A DNA stretch of 64,000 nt from positions 10,858,001-10,922,000 of the forward strand of contig CM049413.1 in assembly GCA_026929865.2 (NCBI GenBank), read 5' to 3'. This document shows positions 53,973 through 64,000 of this stretch, in pieces (position 1 is the stretch's first letter; every line of letters begins with the position of its first letter). The notes under the pieces were generated by a model. The model ran no database searches. It worked only from the letters and a program-made list of their open reading frames with translations, and had not been told where the DNA came from. The position numbers and the translations under genes were made by a program. The DNA comes from Hyperoplus lanceolatus (taxonomy: Eukaryota; Chordata; Actinopteri; Uranoscopiformes; Ammodytidae).

Positions 53973-55892
53973 GTGGAGAAGCATTGCGAGCGGCACCACT
54001 AGAATGAGGGACTCACCTGAACGGTACTCGATGGTGAGCTAGCCTTGCACAGAGTACTGTCTCCTCTCCTCATTGTAAATCACCGGAGAAACACTAGCCA
54101 TCATTTAACATTGTTCTTTTTATTGTTTCCTTATTGATACATTGAATCAAGCTTCTTTTTTCTTCTTTTTTTTCATTCAGTAGAAGTTGGATTTTTTTTC
54201 TCAGGCTATGAAGAATTCAAGTCACTAAAGTTGACAGAAGAATCACTGGAAATTAAAATGAATTGTCTTACGAGAAGCAAAATTACAATTTTCAGAGGCA
54301 AATGGCTGTTTCTTTAGATTGGATTAAACAGCAAGATGGCAAAAAAGCAAGGATTTGGTGGGAAACCCTGAAAACTCCCGCTGCTTACTGCACCAAAATC
54401 AATATCAGCTGTATGCACACATATTCTGTGAATGGAGGGTGGTGGTGGTGGTGGTGGGTATTTCCCCTCCTACTCCGCTAGGGGTAGCAGCTGTACACCC
54501 GCACTACTAGGTGTCCATTGTTCCTTTATTCAACGCTGCATTTATTGGCCATTTTCCAAGCTGCAAAGGTGGTAATCAATAGTTAGTTAATAACTAGTGG
54601 AGCTGTTGTTTTTATGTTTTTGTTTTTCATTGGGGGTGGCTGAATAAATATTGGTAGAATCAGCGGTGTTAGAACAATGGATGTGCCTATAAAACTGATG
54701 TATGTATGTACCCTTCAAGGCCACACGATGGTGGTAGATTGGCTACAGTATTTATATTGCCCAGGTAAGATTGGAATAGATAGAGATGAGTCCAGTTTAT
54801 AACAGTAGAAAAGCTCATTGTCTCAGATAACATACTTATATTGGTTTGCTTTGAAGTGCCATCAAATGCTGGAGTTTCCTTTTTTGAGATTCTCATACCA
54901 GAACTATGTCTTTTATATGTTGGCTCTTGTCACCAGGCAGTAAAGGAGCTGCCCTTCCCCCCCCCCCATCCATGTGAATGAGTTCACACGAATGGAAGGG
55001 ACTGATTGGTAAGATTGTTCAAATACTTGCCGTCTTTTTGGTCATGTTATTGGTGATCAATGGTCATTTTGGGTGCTTAGAAGCTGACTAACATTGCCCT
55101 CGCCTGTGTGGATCTTTTTTTCCCCTAGTTCTCAGTCTGGATACTTCTCCTCAATCTATGAGACAGACCCAGCACGGGGTTTCACATCTGTCAGAATGGC
55201 GTGTTAACTGGACCCCACTCTATGAGGTCCTGTACTCATGGGGACCCTCCCCCAGCAGGAGCCACAGGTGAGAGATAATCAGTGGATTAGTACACCTACT
55301 CTTGTATTGGACAAAGCTTTGGCTTGTAGTATATGTCTCACTCGGACCGACTTCTTAGTCTGAATTAGTTTAAATGTCGCAATGTACACAATATTGTTCC
55401 AAACTTTAATCAAAAATATTGATTGAAGTTTGGAACAATATTGTAAAAAGCATTAGTGAGTATGAATAGTGTTAGATAAACAACACTACCTATGTAGTTG
55501 ATCAGTCCATGATTGTCTATAATCTAATTTTTTATGTTTTTCTTAGTTGCTGCTACTCATGGTGCAGAAGCGTAGGAGGACACGGTCGATGGACCTGTCA
55601 TGATCCAGAGCTCCATCCAACAAACTGCTGCTTCCTCATCCAGCTGAAAGAACTATAGCTGTAAAGGAAAATGATCTGTTAATGTTGATTATTCAATACA
55701 GTTTTTTACAAGTACATCGATTTGTATGGCTATTTACAGTTTAATTTAACTGTCTTTTATCTTAGGAATAACCTAGAGGTTTCCAAACATTAAAGCATTG
55801 TTTTTCTTTTAGGTAAAAATGAGCTTGTTTGGCTGTCCTGTTGAAATGTGTGCATCATGAAGTGCGAACTGGTTTGTACTGTAAATAATAAA
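53973..55892 (+). ncRNA. Candidate spliced non-coding exons or alternative hnrnpr 3' end
   Basis: Three segments look like true exons. 53973-54033 lies between CTGCCTAG and GATG|GTGAGC. 55129-55267 lies between TTTTTTTCCCCTAG and CACAG|GTGAGA. 55547 onward follows TTTTTCTTAG and runs to AATAAA at 55887-55892. Open frames across the joins stop quickly. This could be a spliced 3'UTR of hnrnpr, which would place exon junctions downstream of the stop and expose that isoform to nonsense-mediated decay, or it could be a separate lncRNA. No sequence family was recognised. Confidence 0.4.
55389..55443. repeat. Near-perfect 24-bp hairpin
   Basis: The left arm 55389-55412 (CAATATTGTTCCAAACTTTA...) pairs with 55420-55443 with a single G:T-type difference and a 7-nt loop. 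It lies in the putative intron 55268-55546. Confidence 0.8.
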
Positions 55893-56720
55893 CGTTTCTT
55901 ATTGCAAATTACACCAGCTTCAAACGAAATGGGAGGTGGCCCGGTATGTCAACATAATGGGTGGACCATAATGTAACATGTAAGTGGCCTGTTCACTGAA
56001 CCTGCATCTTCCTGCCTCTGAAAGAAAAGGTCGAACTGTTTGGATACAGGTGGTCTGTGGCAAAATTAACAAGCAGAAATTCGACTTTTTTTAATAGGCT
56101 ATCGGGCTAAAAATAATTCCAATCAGCTGTGCAGGCTGAACTCGTTGGGCAATGCGATTAATGTAGATCGGATGTTTGCATGCATGCATGCAGGGACCCC
56201 CCTCCCACCCCCCAGGGGATTTTTTTAGCTGGTTACATGCTGGCTGCTTGTATTATAAAAAACGTACCAGGGAAAGTCTATTCAAAGCCCAGTAGTCCCT
56301 CACTGTGATCTCTGAACTAAATCGAGCTGACACGTTAACCTACGGAAATCCACGTAATGTGTAAAATTGCATCTGCTGTGCCCAGCCCGATGCACTGTTT
56401 TTTTTTTTTTAAATAAGGCAAGCTATATTTTCATTTCAGATACTAAGTAAATAAGTATTTTTTTACTCAAGTTTCGAAGTCTCCGTCTTCAGAACACAAT
56501 ATTTGCTATTTGTATTTTAGCACCTCTGTGATCTAATTTAGTTTATCTTTAAAAACTGGTATTTTAACATTACCATGGCTTCTTTATTGTTTTCAGTTTA
56601 AATCGTTTATAGCATATAAAATACATACATTTATGTATTCATAAAGATGTGAGTTTTGTTCAATGGAGCGGTAAAAATGTGCTGTGAACGTGATGTCATG
56701 AACACGATTTGCATTAATGG
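55893..56720. other. Gap between hnrnpr region and dnajc8, no gene
   Basis: No ORF or RNA gene was seen. There is a C-run near 56199-56212 and an A/T-rich stretch. Confidence 0.5.
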
Positions 56721-56741
56721 TCACGTGACGCTTTTACGTCA
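56721..56741 (+). promoter_or_regulatory. dnajc8: dnajc8 proximal promoter: E-box and CRE-like sites
   Basis: TCACGTGA (56721-56728, palindromic E-box) and TTACGTCA (56734-56741, ATF/CREB-like) lie 30-50 bp before the start codon. The start codon itself sits in AAGATGGCGGC, a YY1-type motif common at TATA-less housekeeping promoters. Function is inferred from motif and position. Confidence 0.5.
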
Positions 56742-56769
56742 CATGTAAACCGAGTATAGGGGGGCGAAG

Positions 56770-59700
56770 ATGGCGGCCGCCGGAGGAGAGCCTTCTGCTC
56801 CGAATATGTCGGAAGATCTATTTAAAAACTTTATCTCTGAGGTACGTCAAAACGTATTTGAATATATGTATTTTAGAAGAGTCCGTGGCTCCCCATGCTT
56901 AGGTGGAAGTCGAGAAGTCGACCGCTCTGTCGTTTATCACCTAGGAGGCCATGAGCATCGAGCTGACGCTAAGATGCTAACGTTAACAGACAGCAGTTTC
57001 GTCTTTCTAGTCTTATCAGGACAACACCAAATATCGTCTCTTGCTTCTTACTTTCATTTTCTCAACTACCAGAATGCACTCAAATAAAATGCCAACTGGG
57101 AAAATATGAATTGGCTTCACAAGGCATTAACCAGCTCTAACCAATCACACATTAGACATGCGAGTGATGTTGTCCCATGTGTTGATGTTTCTTCTGCAGT
57201 GGAAATTGTGTTATTTATTTGCTTTTAACGTGCACTAGAATTTCATGTTTTGTTGTTGTATACTAGTGTGCTTTTGTTGGTTTTAAATATTGAATGTAAC
57301 CAGGACTTCCTTGTAAAAGAGAGGTTGCTCTCAGTGGCCTTCCCTGTCTTAATATGGGTTCATTAAAACAAAACTTCACAATAATCATATGAATGAGTTC
57401 CACTGAAATATACAAACCTTCTGTTTGAGCACATGTCACGCCTAGTGTAAGGTTGCACTGTAAGTCATATAATAATATAGGGCTGCAACTAACGATTATT
57501 TTGATAATCGATTAATCTGTCGATTATTTTTTCGATTAATCGATTCGTGTTTTGGCCTGTAAAATGGTGAAAAATGTTGATCAATTTTCCAAAGCCCATG
57601 TTGACTTCCTCAAATGTATTGTTATGTCCAAAACACAAAGATATTTCAGTTTACTGTCATAATAGGATTAAAGAAACCAGAAAATATTCACATTTGAGAA
57701 GCTGAAATCAGAGAATTCGGATTTTTTTTTTATTAAAAAATTACTTGAAACGATTAATCGATTATCAAAATAGTTGGCGATTATTTTAATAATCGATTAA
57801 TAATCGATTTGTCGATTAATCGTTGCAGCTCTATATTAATAAGACTTTTTCATTGTCATTATTTAGGTGAAGCAGATTGAGACGAGAGACTCTGTGTTAA
57901 CTTCCAAGCAGCAGATTGAAAGACTGCTCAGACCTGGATCATCCTACTTCAACCTCAATCCCTTTGAGGTAAGTATATAGATGACTTGTTTTTGATCATT
58001 AAGGCATGTATTAATTTTTCTGTGAGGTTATACAAAAGTACTGTAAAATGCCAAAAGTGAGATTGACGAGGAGGCAAATTATCCCAAGTATTGGCTTAAT
58101 GACATGAAACGAGGGGAAAACAAGATACTCATGTATTAAATTATATAAAAGACTACTTAATGAAGAACTTAATTGATCGATGTAATCCGATCAAATTCAT
58201 AGAAATTGACATGTCAGATGTCATTTGTTAGAAACTCTTAATTTTTAGTGCCAGTGTTTCATAATGTTACTACCATTTAAACTAAATCAGATTGGGGAAA
58301 ATTGACCCTGTGTTGATCTTTTGGGTGAATATTATTTACAGTCAATAGGCTGACAAACTTGCCGACTTGACACTTTTATAAGAGCACAATAATATTGCCA
58401 CTAGTACTCTCATAACAATTGTAATTTCAGCATAACAAATACTTTAGATCGAAGCTTTGGCCAAGAGACTTATGTGGTACAAATGATATTTATGTTCACA
58501 TGCTTTTCAGGTGCTGCAAATTGATCCAGAAGCAAGTGATACGGAATTGAAAAAGAGATTTAGGGCGGTAAGGAAAAACTACCCTTTGAAGCCATGACGT
58601 AGTGATAGCGCCATGTTTTTTGTTGTTTCTTAATTCCTAATATGTGGTCTCTCAAACCGTGCAGATGTCCATTTTGGTCCATCCAGACAAAAACCAGGAT
58701 GATCAAGAGAGAGCACAGAAAGCCTTTGAAGGTAAAATCCTTACATCCCTGATTACAAATATTTTAAATACATATTTATGCACTATCATTAAACTGCTAA
58801 AAACAGATTTGTTTGATGTTACAATACTTGATTTCACGTGTACATCTTCACTTGTTGTGTTTTAGCTGTGGACAAAGCGTACAAAAATCTACTGGAGCCG
58901 GATCAGAAGAAGAGAGCCTTAGATGTGATCCACGCGGGGCAGGAATATGTGGAGCATATGGTGAGTTCAACACTCTCTTACCATTTCAAACATTCCTTCG
59001 TGTTATTTATCTCTTCTGATCTGTGTTTGTTTGCTAACAATGTATTTTTCTCCAAACAGGTAAAGGAGAAAAAGAAACAGTTGAAGAAGGATGGGAAATC
59101 ATTGGACATAGAGGAGGATGACCCTGAAATGGTGAGTCCACATCAAAGAGATGTGTACAGGCAGTTTTATGAATAAATATATCAAGATTGTGAAGTCATC
59201 AATTAAATCGTAATGCAGTGCAGTGTCTTTTTATTCTGAAAAACAATTTTCCTCCTGATTATTATAGACTAATGTGATTTTCACACAATGTTATAACAAT
59301 TATTTGCCATTGTCATGTACATTCTATATGGGGTTATGCATGATTGTGATACCATTCATCCTTTTCCAGTTCAGGCAAGCCGTGTACAAACAGACAATGA
59401 AGCTGTTCGCAGAGCTTGAAATCAAGAGGAAGGAAAGGGAAGCAAAGGATATGCATGAAAGGTAAATTACGCATAAATATTTCATATCTAGCTATTGAAT
59501 TTTTTTTTTTTTAGATCATGACATTTGTGACATGATCTCATCATATATTATAGCAGCATATAATCATTCAGATTATTGTGTATTACTCATTCTTTTTCTC
59601 TTAATTTACCAGGAAAAGAGCAAGAGAGGAGGAAATCGAGGTGGCAGAGAAAGCAAAGCGAGACAGGGAATGGCAGAAAAACTTTGAGGTGCGTTCTTAA

Positions 59701-59901
59701 TCTAAATAGTGAATGGAAATGTGACGACAATATGCATGTGGCATGTCTAAATTTACTTTTTTGTAACATGTATTTCAGGAAACAAGAGATGGGCGTGTGG
59801 ACAGTTGGAGGACCTTCCAGGCCAAAGGCAAGAAGACTAAAGAGAAAAAGAACAGGTCCTTCCTCAAACCCCCGAAAGTCAAGATGGAACAGAGGGAATG
59901 A
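56770..59901 (+). CDS. dnajc8: DnaJ homolog subfamily C member 8
   Basis: Nine exons (56770-56841, 57867-57968, 58511-58567, 58665-58731, 58866-58960, 59060-59131, 59370-59461, 59613-59688, 59779-59901) join to 251 residues (human 253). The J domain spans about 55-125, with NLNPFEVLQIDPEAS and the HPD motif at 83-85 (LVHPDKNQDD). A highly charged helical region follows (KQTMKLFAELEIKRKERE) and the C-terminus is KPPKVKMEQRE, as in mammals. The protein stimulates Hsp70 and is associated with spliceosomes and SR-protein kinase. A MITE-like element lies in the first intron. Confidence 0.95.
57479..57835. mobile_element. MITE with GGGCTGCAACTAACGATTA ends
   Basis: The left end TAGGGCTGCAACTAACGATT and the right end TAATCGTTGCAGCTCTA are inverted repeats. 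The ends are crowded with ATTAATCGATTAAT palindromes. The body contains CCAGAAAATATTCACATTTG, which I recognise as a very common fish element. There is no ORF. The flanks are TA-rich, so the target duplication (perhaps TA) is ambiguous. Confidence 0.85.
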
Positions 59902-60201
59902 TTTGAAAAATGGGACTTCATTAGATTAAACCCACTTCTGAAAAAACACCCAGGTCTGTGTATCCTCACCTCGTCGTCTGCAGTCAGCTGTGTAGTCGTC
60001 ATCCCAGTCATGACACTCATCCTACGACAGCTTCTTCCTTATGCCCCTGACAAACGTAGTTTTGTACTTGTTTTCTTCTTCTAATGTACATATTTGTGAT
60101 CCAGAGATCATACCTGTGAAAGAGAAAATGATGCATCTTCCACTCCTGTAACCCGACGAGAAAAAATGTGGTTTGTCATTATTTTCGTTTTTTTTTAAGT
60201 A

Positions 60202-60207
60202 AATAAA
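60202..60207 (+). terminator. dnajc8: dnajc8 poly-A signal AATAAA
   Basis: This is a consensus hexamer about 300 nt after the stop codon. The convergent minus-strand gene ends about 580 bp further on. Confidence 0.75.
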
Positions 60208-60789
60208 GCTTGGTCTTCTTAACAAGCCTACGTGACCTGTGGTCTCCAAAGCCGGGTGTGGGAAAAGGGTCTTACAGCTAGGCTTAGGGTTCATGGTTGT
60301 AATCATAAAACACTTTACAGGGCAATACAATAGTGATTAGATGTTCACACACTACCTTTTAAAATGTGCTTGAAAACCTTTCTGGACCACCGCAAGTTTT
60401 GCAAATAGCGTCTCCAAGCACCTTTAGTTCTGCATGTTAAGTGTTTTCAGTAAGATACTTTCAATAAAAAAACAAGATATAAAAACACCTGACTGGTGTT
60501 TGTTCCACAAGATTTTAAAATCTGTTAACTGCTTGGTTTTCTGCATCAGATTTTTAACGATTCCAAAAAAATTAAACCAGACCAGGAGTGTGAACACTGG
60601 ATAAATAAAGACAATGGGTCAGTTTTTGCTCAATTTTATAATCAGATTTCACAAAATAAATTGAAATTAGGAAGTGAATAAACAAATTTCACAAAGAATA
60701 TGATCTGCATAACAAACAAAATAAGGAACTTTTCTAAACAAATGTAGCTTTTCCCCCATTTTCTTGGATTATAAAATTACAGCTTCCGT

Positions 60790-60795
60790 TTTATT
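60790..60795 (-). terminator. Poly-A signal of the minus-strand gene
   Basis: AATAAA on the minus strand lies 100 nt after the stop codon of the 157-residue ORF. Confidence 0.6.
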
Positions 60796-60894
60796 TCCAA
60801 CTTCCGTCACCTTTCCTCTATAAGCCTTTTGTCCATTGAGTGTCTTGTCCATTGGGATTAATGGAACAGTCTCACTGTCCTTAACCGTTGGGTC

Positions 60895-61939
60895 TCACAT
60901 GACCTTGCACGGGTCTCCTCCACCAGAAGAAGCAGCGGAGGCAGAAGCCCCATTGCTAACTCCCATCACTCCGTCCAGACTGAGGCCCTGGAAGGCTCCG
61001 AAGAAGGAATTGTCCTTTGCTGCAGCTGGTTTTCTGGCAGTGGTGGTCTTCTGCATGTGGAGGAGAGGAGGATTGTCAAATTTGAAACAGGCAAAAACAT
61101 ATCTGTCACTAAATGTCGGCTACTGCTGGCTTACCCTCGGGAGGGTGTGCTGGCTCCTGAAGTAGGTCCTTCTGATGGTCCTCTCGGCATTCTTCTTGGC
61201 CAGTATGGCTTGCTGTCGTTTCCTTTGGGGAACAGCACATTGAGCGACATGAGACATGGCACATGGGCAAGCATCTTATTTGCAGCCTTATCCTCATTAA
61301 CCTCATTAATGTGTTGGGGTCAAAAGTCTCAGCTGGATAACGTGACACGACACAAATACTTCTACATTGAGTAACTGTCCTGTAGTAGAGAAATACATTA
61401 AAATTATACTTGAAATATGTGCAATTGATCTTCAAAACTTTGCATCAACTAATGTTACCATAACACCCCAAAGTAAGTTATTTTGAAGCACACCAGCAAC
61501 GTATCAGAATGCAGCTGGGAACTGACAATCGAGAAAATAAATGTTGCAGCCTTCATTGATGACTTTGATTGTTCGTGCCTGCATGGAGGTGTTATAATAT
61601 TAGGCTACAGATACAGAAATACAAAAATATCACAGTGAGAAAAGTATGATCATAACCATTTTACAGCTAGATTAATATGTTGGAATCTAATCTTGTGAGC
61701 CAATCCTACCTTTCCCTCTTCAGTTCCTCCTGGTAAAGTCGGAGCCAGGAGTCCGGGACTTTCTGGCTACTGCAGGGCAGGCTTCTCCTCCTGCTGCTGA
61801 CGCTTTTCCTGCGGCAGAAGCTGCTCCTGCGGCCCGAGTGCTGGCTCTTCTTGGCCCCTCTGTTGGCCGGGGTGCTTTTCCCCGACACGCAGCTGGTGAA
61901 CTGCTTCAGGGGACTGCCCAGCGACATGAGGGAATCCAT
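60895..61939 (-). CDS. Unnamed basic 157-residue protein
   Basis: Three exons on the minus strand join in frame: 61939-61710, 61222-61135 and 61050-60895, with donors AAAG|GTAGGA and GAGG|GTAAGC and acceptors CCAAAG|G and CATGCAG|AAG. I do not recognise the family. Residues 1-60 are Ser/Arg/Lys-rich (GRRSSFCRRKSVSSRRRSL), offering basophilic kinase sites and likely nuclear-localisation signals. Residues 61-100 form a charged helix (DSWLRLYQEELKRERKRQQ). The C-terminal part has DNSFFGAFQGLSLDG, a Ser/Ala/Gly linker and a terminal CKVM resembling a CaaX box. Exact reading frame across three junctions, a poly-A signal and a plausible leader exon support a real gene. It converges on dnajc8. Confidence 0.72.
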
Positions 61940-62300
61940 TTCAGGGCACTAATATGCACTATTGTCTTGGATGGACAAAAAGTGTTTGTTGCTCCTCTTC
62001 TTTTAATTTACACCAGGAATTAGGCTTCGATCTGCAAATACAAAGAATAACATGTTAGAATCAAATCCATTTGTATTAGGAGCATTATTTTATCGTGTTG
62101 CTTCATTTCCTGTTAAAAATGCCAATAAGGGAAAAATAAATAAAAACTATATATTGTACTAGGTTTTAAGGAACAATATGACTCACCTGTAATGGTACAA
62201 TGGACAAAAATCTGCAGATACTATGATTAGTCAAAGCAGAGTGTCACAGATGCTGAGACTCCGTCCGCTGCCTTGCTTCCAGTACTTTTGTTTGTGTAGG
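61940..62300 (-). other. Leader exons of the unnamed minus-strand gene
   Basis: On the minus strand the acceptor TTTGCAG|ATCGAAG opens the coding exon at 62031. A strong donor ACAG|GTGAGT ends an upstream non-coding exon at 62187. The start of that exon is unknown; 62300 is a guess. Confidence 0.45.
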
Positions 62301-64000
62301 CTAGTTGAACACACGTCTGCTCTAATGGGGATTTGACTTGTGACCTTGTTGGTCCTTTCTGGAAAAGGATTAGCCGAAGACGCAAAAGTCGTTTATCTCA
62401 TTAGTGGAGTAGTTCCAAACATACCTGCACAGAAACAATTTTCTTTAGATGTGACCACTGAAATAGCTCATAGTTTGTGGGCGGGGGGAGAGTACTTTTA
62501 AAATGCTGTGGCTGAACTTTGTTGAAAAATCACAATTAGGGAACACTTGTATATTACTGCTTTGAACAGCTGATGGGATCATTTGGTAATACAGAGGGAG
62601 TCAGACAGCTGGCATGTTGTCAACACTGAAGAGGCAGGAGGTGACGTAGAGAGGATTTTCCATCCTGCCCCAGAAAAGAAAGGAGGATTACCTCATTGAC
62701 TATGGAGGCTGTTAAGCATTGAAGTAGTCACAAAGTGAAATAATTAATATCATTTGATTCATTCGCTCAGAGAACTCAGAACTGATTCCAGAGAAGGCAA
62801 GACTCTCAAATGCACCCATGCACAAAAATGACCTGACTTTTAATTCTCCAGGATACTACCACACTGTAGAAACTGAAAATAGTAAATTCTTAAAGCATAT
62901 TTTTTTTATATCTTTAGCAGGGATTTATGCCATGTTGCATACCACACCAGTCATATTGTTTGCTGTGGCCACCAAGCAGAATAATACATTCATTCCCAAG
63001 ACACGTGCGAATGAGAGCAATGAGGGATATTAATTACCGGCAGCTTGGGGAAGCCTGCGGGATGAAGCATCCACACACTTGTTGCCACCGCCGATCTCCC
63101 GTGTTTCCATCTCATCTTGACACGGTGACACTTGAGTAGGCTTTGGGAGGGAATAAGAGATTCATTTTCAAGAAATGAACAGCAATGGAAAACACACAGT
63201 AGGTACCTGTACATGCCGAGGCCAAGAGGACTTAAAGACATAATCCAAAGTAGTTCCACAATTAAAACTAGATCCTTCTAGTAGTTCAAAGATGTAAATG
63301 TCTTGTGCTTGAGCTTCATTCTTGAGAAATTACAAGTTTTAGCAGTTGTAAAATTGTAGACACAAGTTAACCAATATGTTAATTTTCTTGTCAACAATAC
63401 ATCAATCAGAATTTAATCATTGGACAATTGAAAAATTTTCTACTTTGTCACTCTGACCTGTCTGTACATCATCCAACAGTCAGTGAGGTAAGAGACAGAC
63501 TCAGACACAGAGATATTTAAAGACAGAACGTCTCCCTTCAGCTACCACAGGGCCAAACTGATACTGAGAGCACCGTCCGTAACCCTTTGGTAAGGAGGAC
63601 ATAACTTTAATTCTACACAATCATACATATATACAGTTTTTATACGCTTTAATTTCATACAAAAAAAACATGTCATGTACAGTTGGGTGGTGGAGACTAT
63701 GACCTAGAGGAACTCAAAAATAAATACTGTCAACAGGAGTGACGTGTGGCTCATTGGCTGCCAACAGGAGCTGTGTGCTTTACCTCAATAGGGAAAACTT
63801 TGGATCTGACCATATCATACAAGGAGAAGGCAATTTTTTTGTGTTTAAAGTTGTGTGAGAATGTTCCAGGCTAACGCAAAACATTAACATAAATGTATCA
63901 CCCACCCCTATATACATATACACACACACACACACACACACAAGTCAAGTATTGCATAACGTAACAAACATACCTATCAAGAAGACCACAGAGGCCTGTG
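62301..64000. other. Window end, no gene seen
   Basis: No supported coding region was found on either strand. A short (CA)n run lies at 63920-63942. Part of this could be promoter or 3'UTR of a neighbour outside the window, but nothing in the sequence shows it. Confidence 0.45.

Overview
The window is nuclear DNA from a vertebrate, almost certainly a teleost fish. It has spliced genes with GT-AG introns, proteins clearly recognisable as vertebrate families, very long TG/CA microsatellites, tRNA-derived SINEs, an L2-type LINE with an intact reading frame and several MITE-like elements. No bacterial, phage, CRISPR or operon structure is present. I could not run searches, so family names rest on recognising the proteins and on exon-by-exon frame bookkeeping.

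Layout. 1-10300 is repeat-rich: a palindromic MITE, decayed interspersed repeats, an L2 LINE with a 1152-residue ORF (5290-8975) and a 170-nt TG tract. 10311-33522 is adgrb1 (BAI1, an adhesion GPCR) on the + strand. It has an ATG-free two-exon leader and 30 coding exons that sum to exactly 1540 codons including the stop. 33546-45200 is about 11.6 kb without a recognisable gene. It is made of nested transposon remnants, one with a clear 9-bp target-site duplication, and of SINEs. From 45200 the window is gene-dense: atp5if1 (45324-47534, +), hnrnpr (leader exon near 47906, CDS 49187-52101, +), a set of possible spliced non-coding exons (53973-55892, +), dnajc8 (56770-59901, +) and, converging on dnajc8, an unnamed 157-residue basic protein on the minus strand (61939 down to 60895). 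62190-64000 shows no gene.

Functions. adgrb1 encodes a brain adhesion receptor for phagocytosis and synapse organisation. atp5if1 is the inhibitor of mitochondrial F1Fo-ATPase. hnrnpr is a three-RRM/RGG RNA-binding protein. dnajc8 is a J-domain protein associated with splicing. They do not form a pathway; their interest is conserved linkage, since atp5if1, dnajc8 and hnrnpr lie on human 1p35-36 while ADGRB1 is on human 8q24.

I found no convincing undescribed multi-gene system. The items most worth following are the UG tract just upstream of the adgrb1 exon encoding the first transmembrane helix, the spliced exons downstream of hnrnpr, the unnamed minus-strand gene ending in a CaaX-like motif, and the nested and tandem transposon structures between 34.7 and 40 kb.
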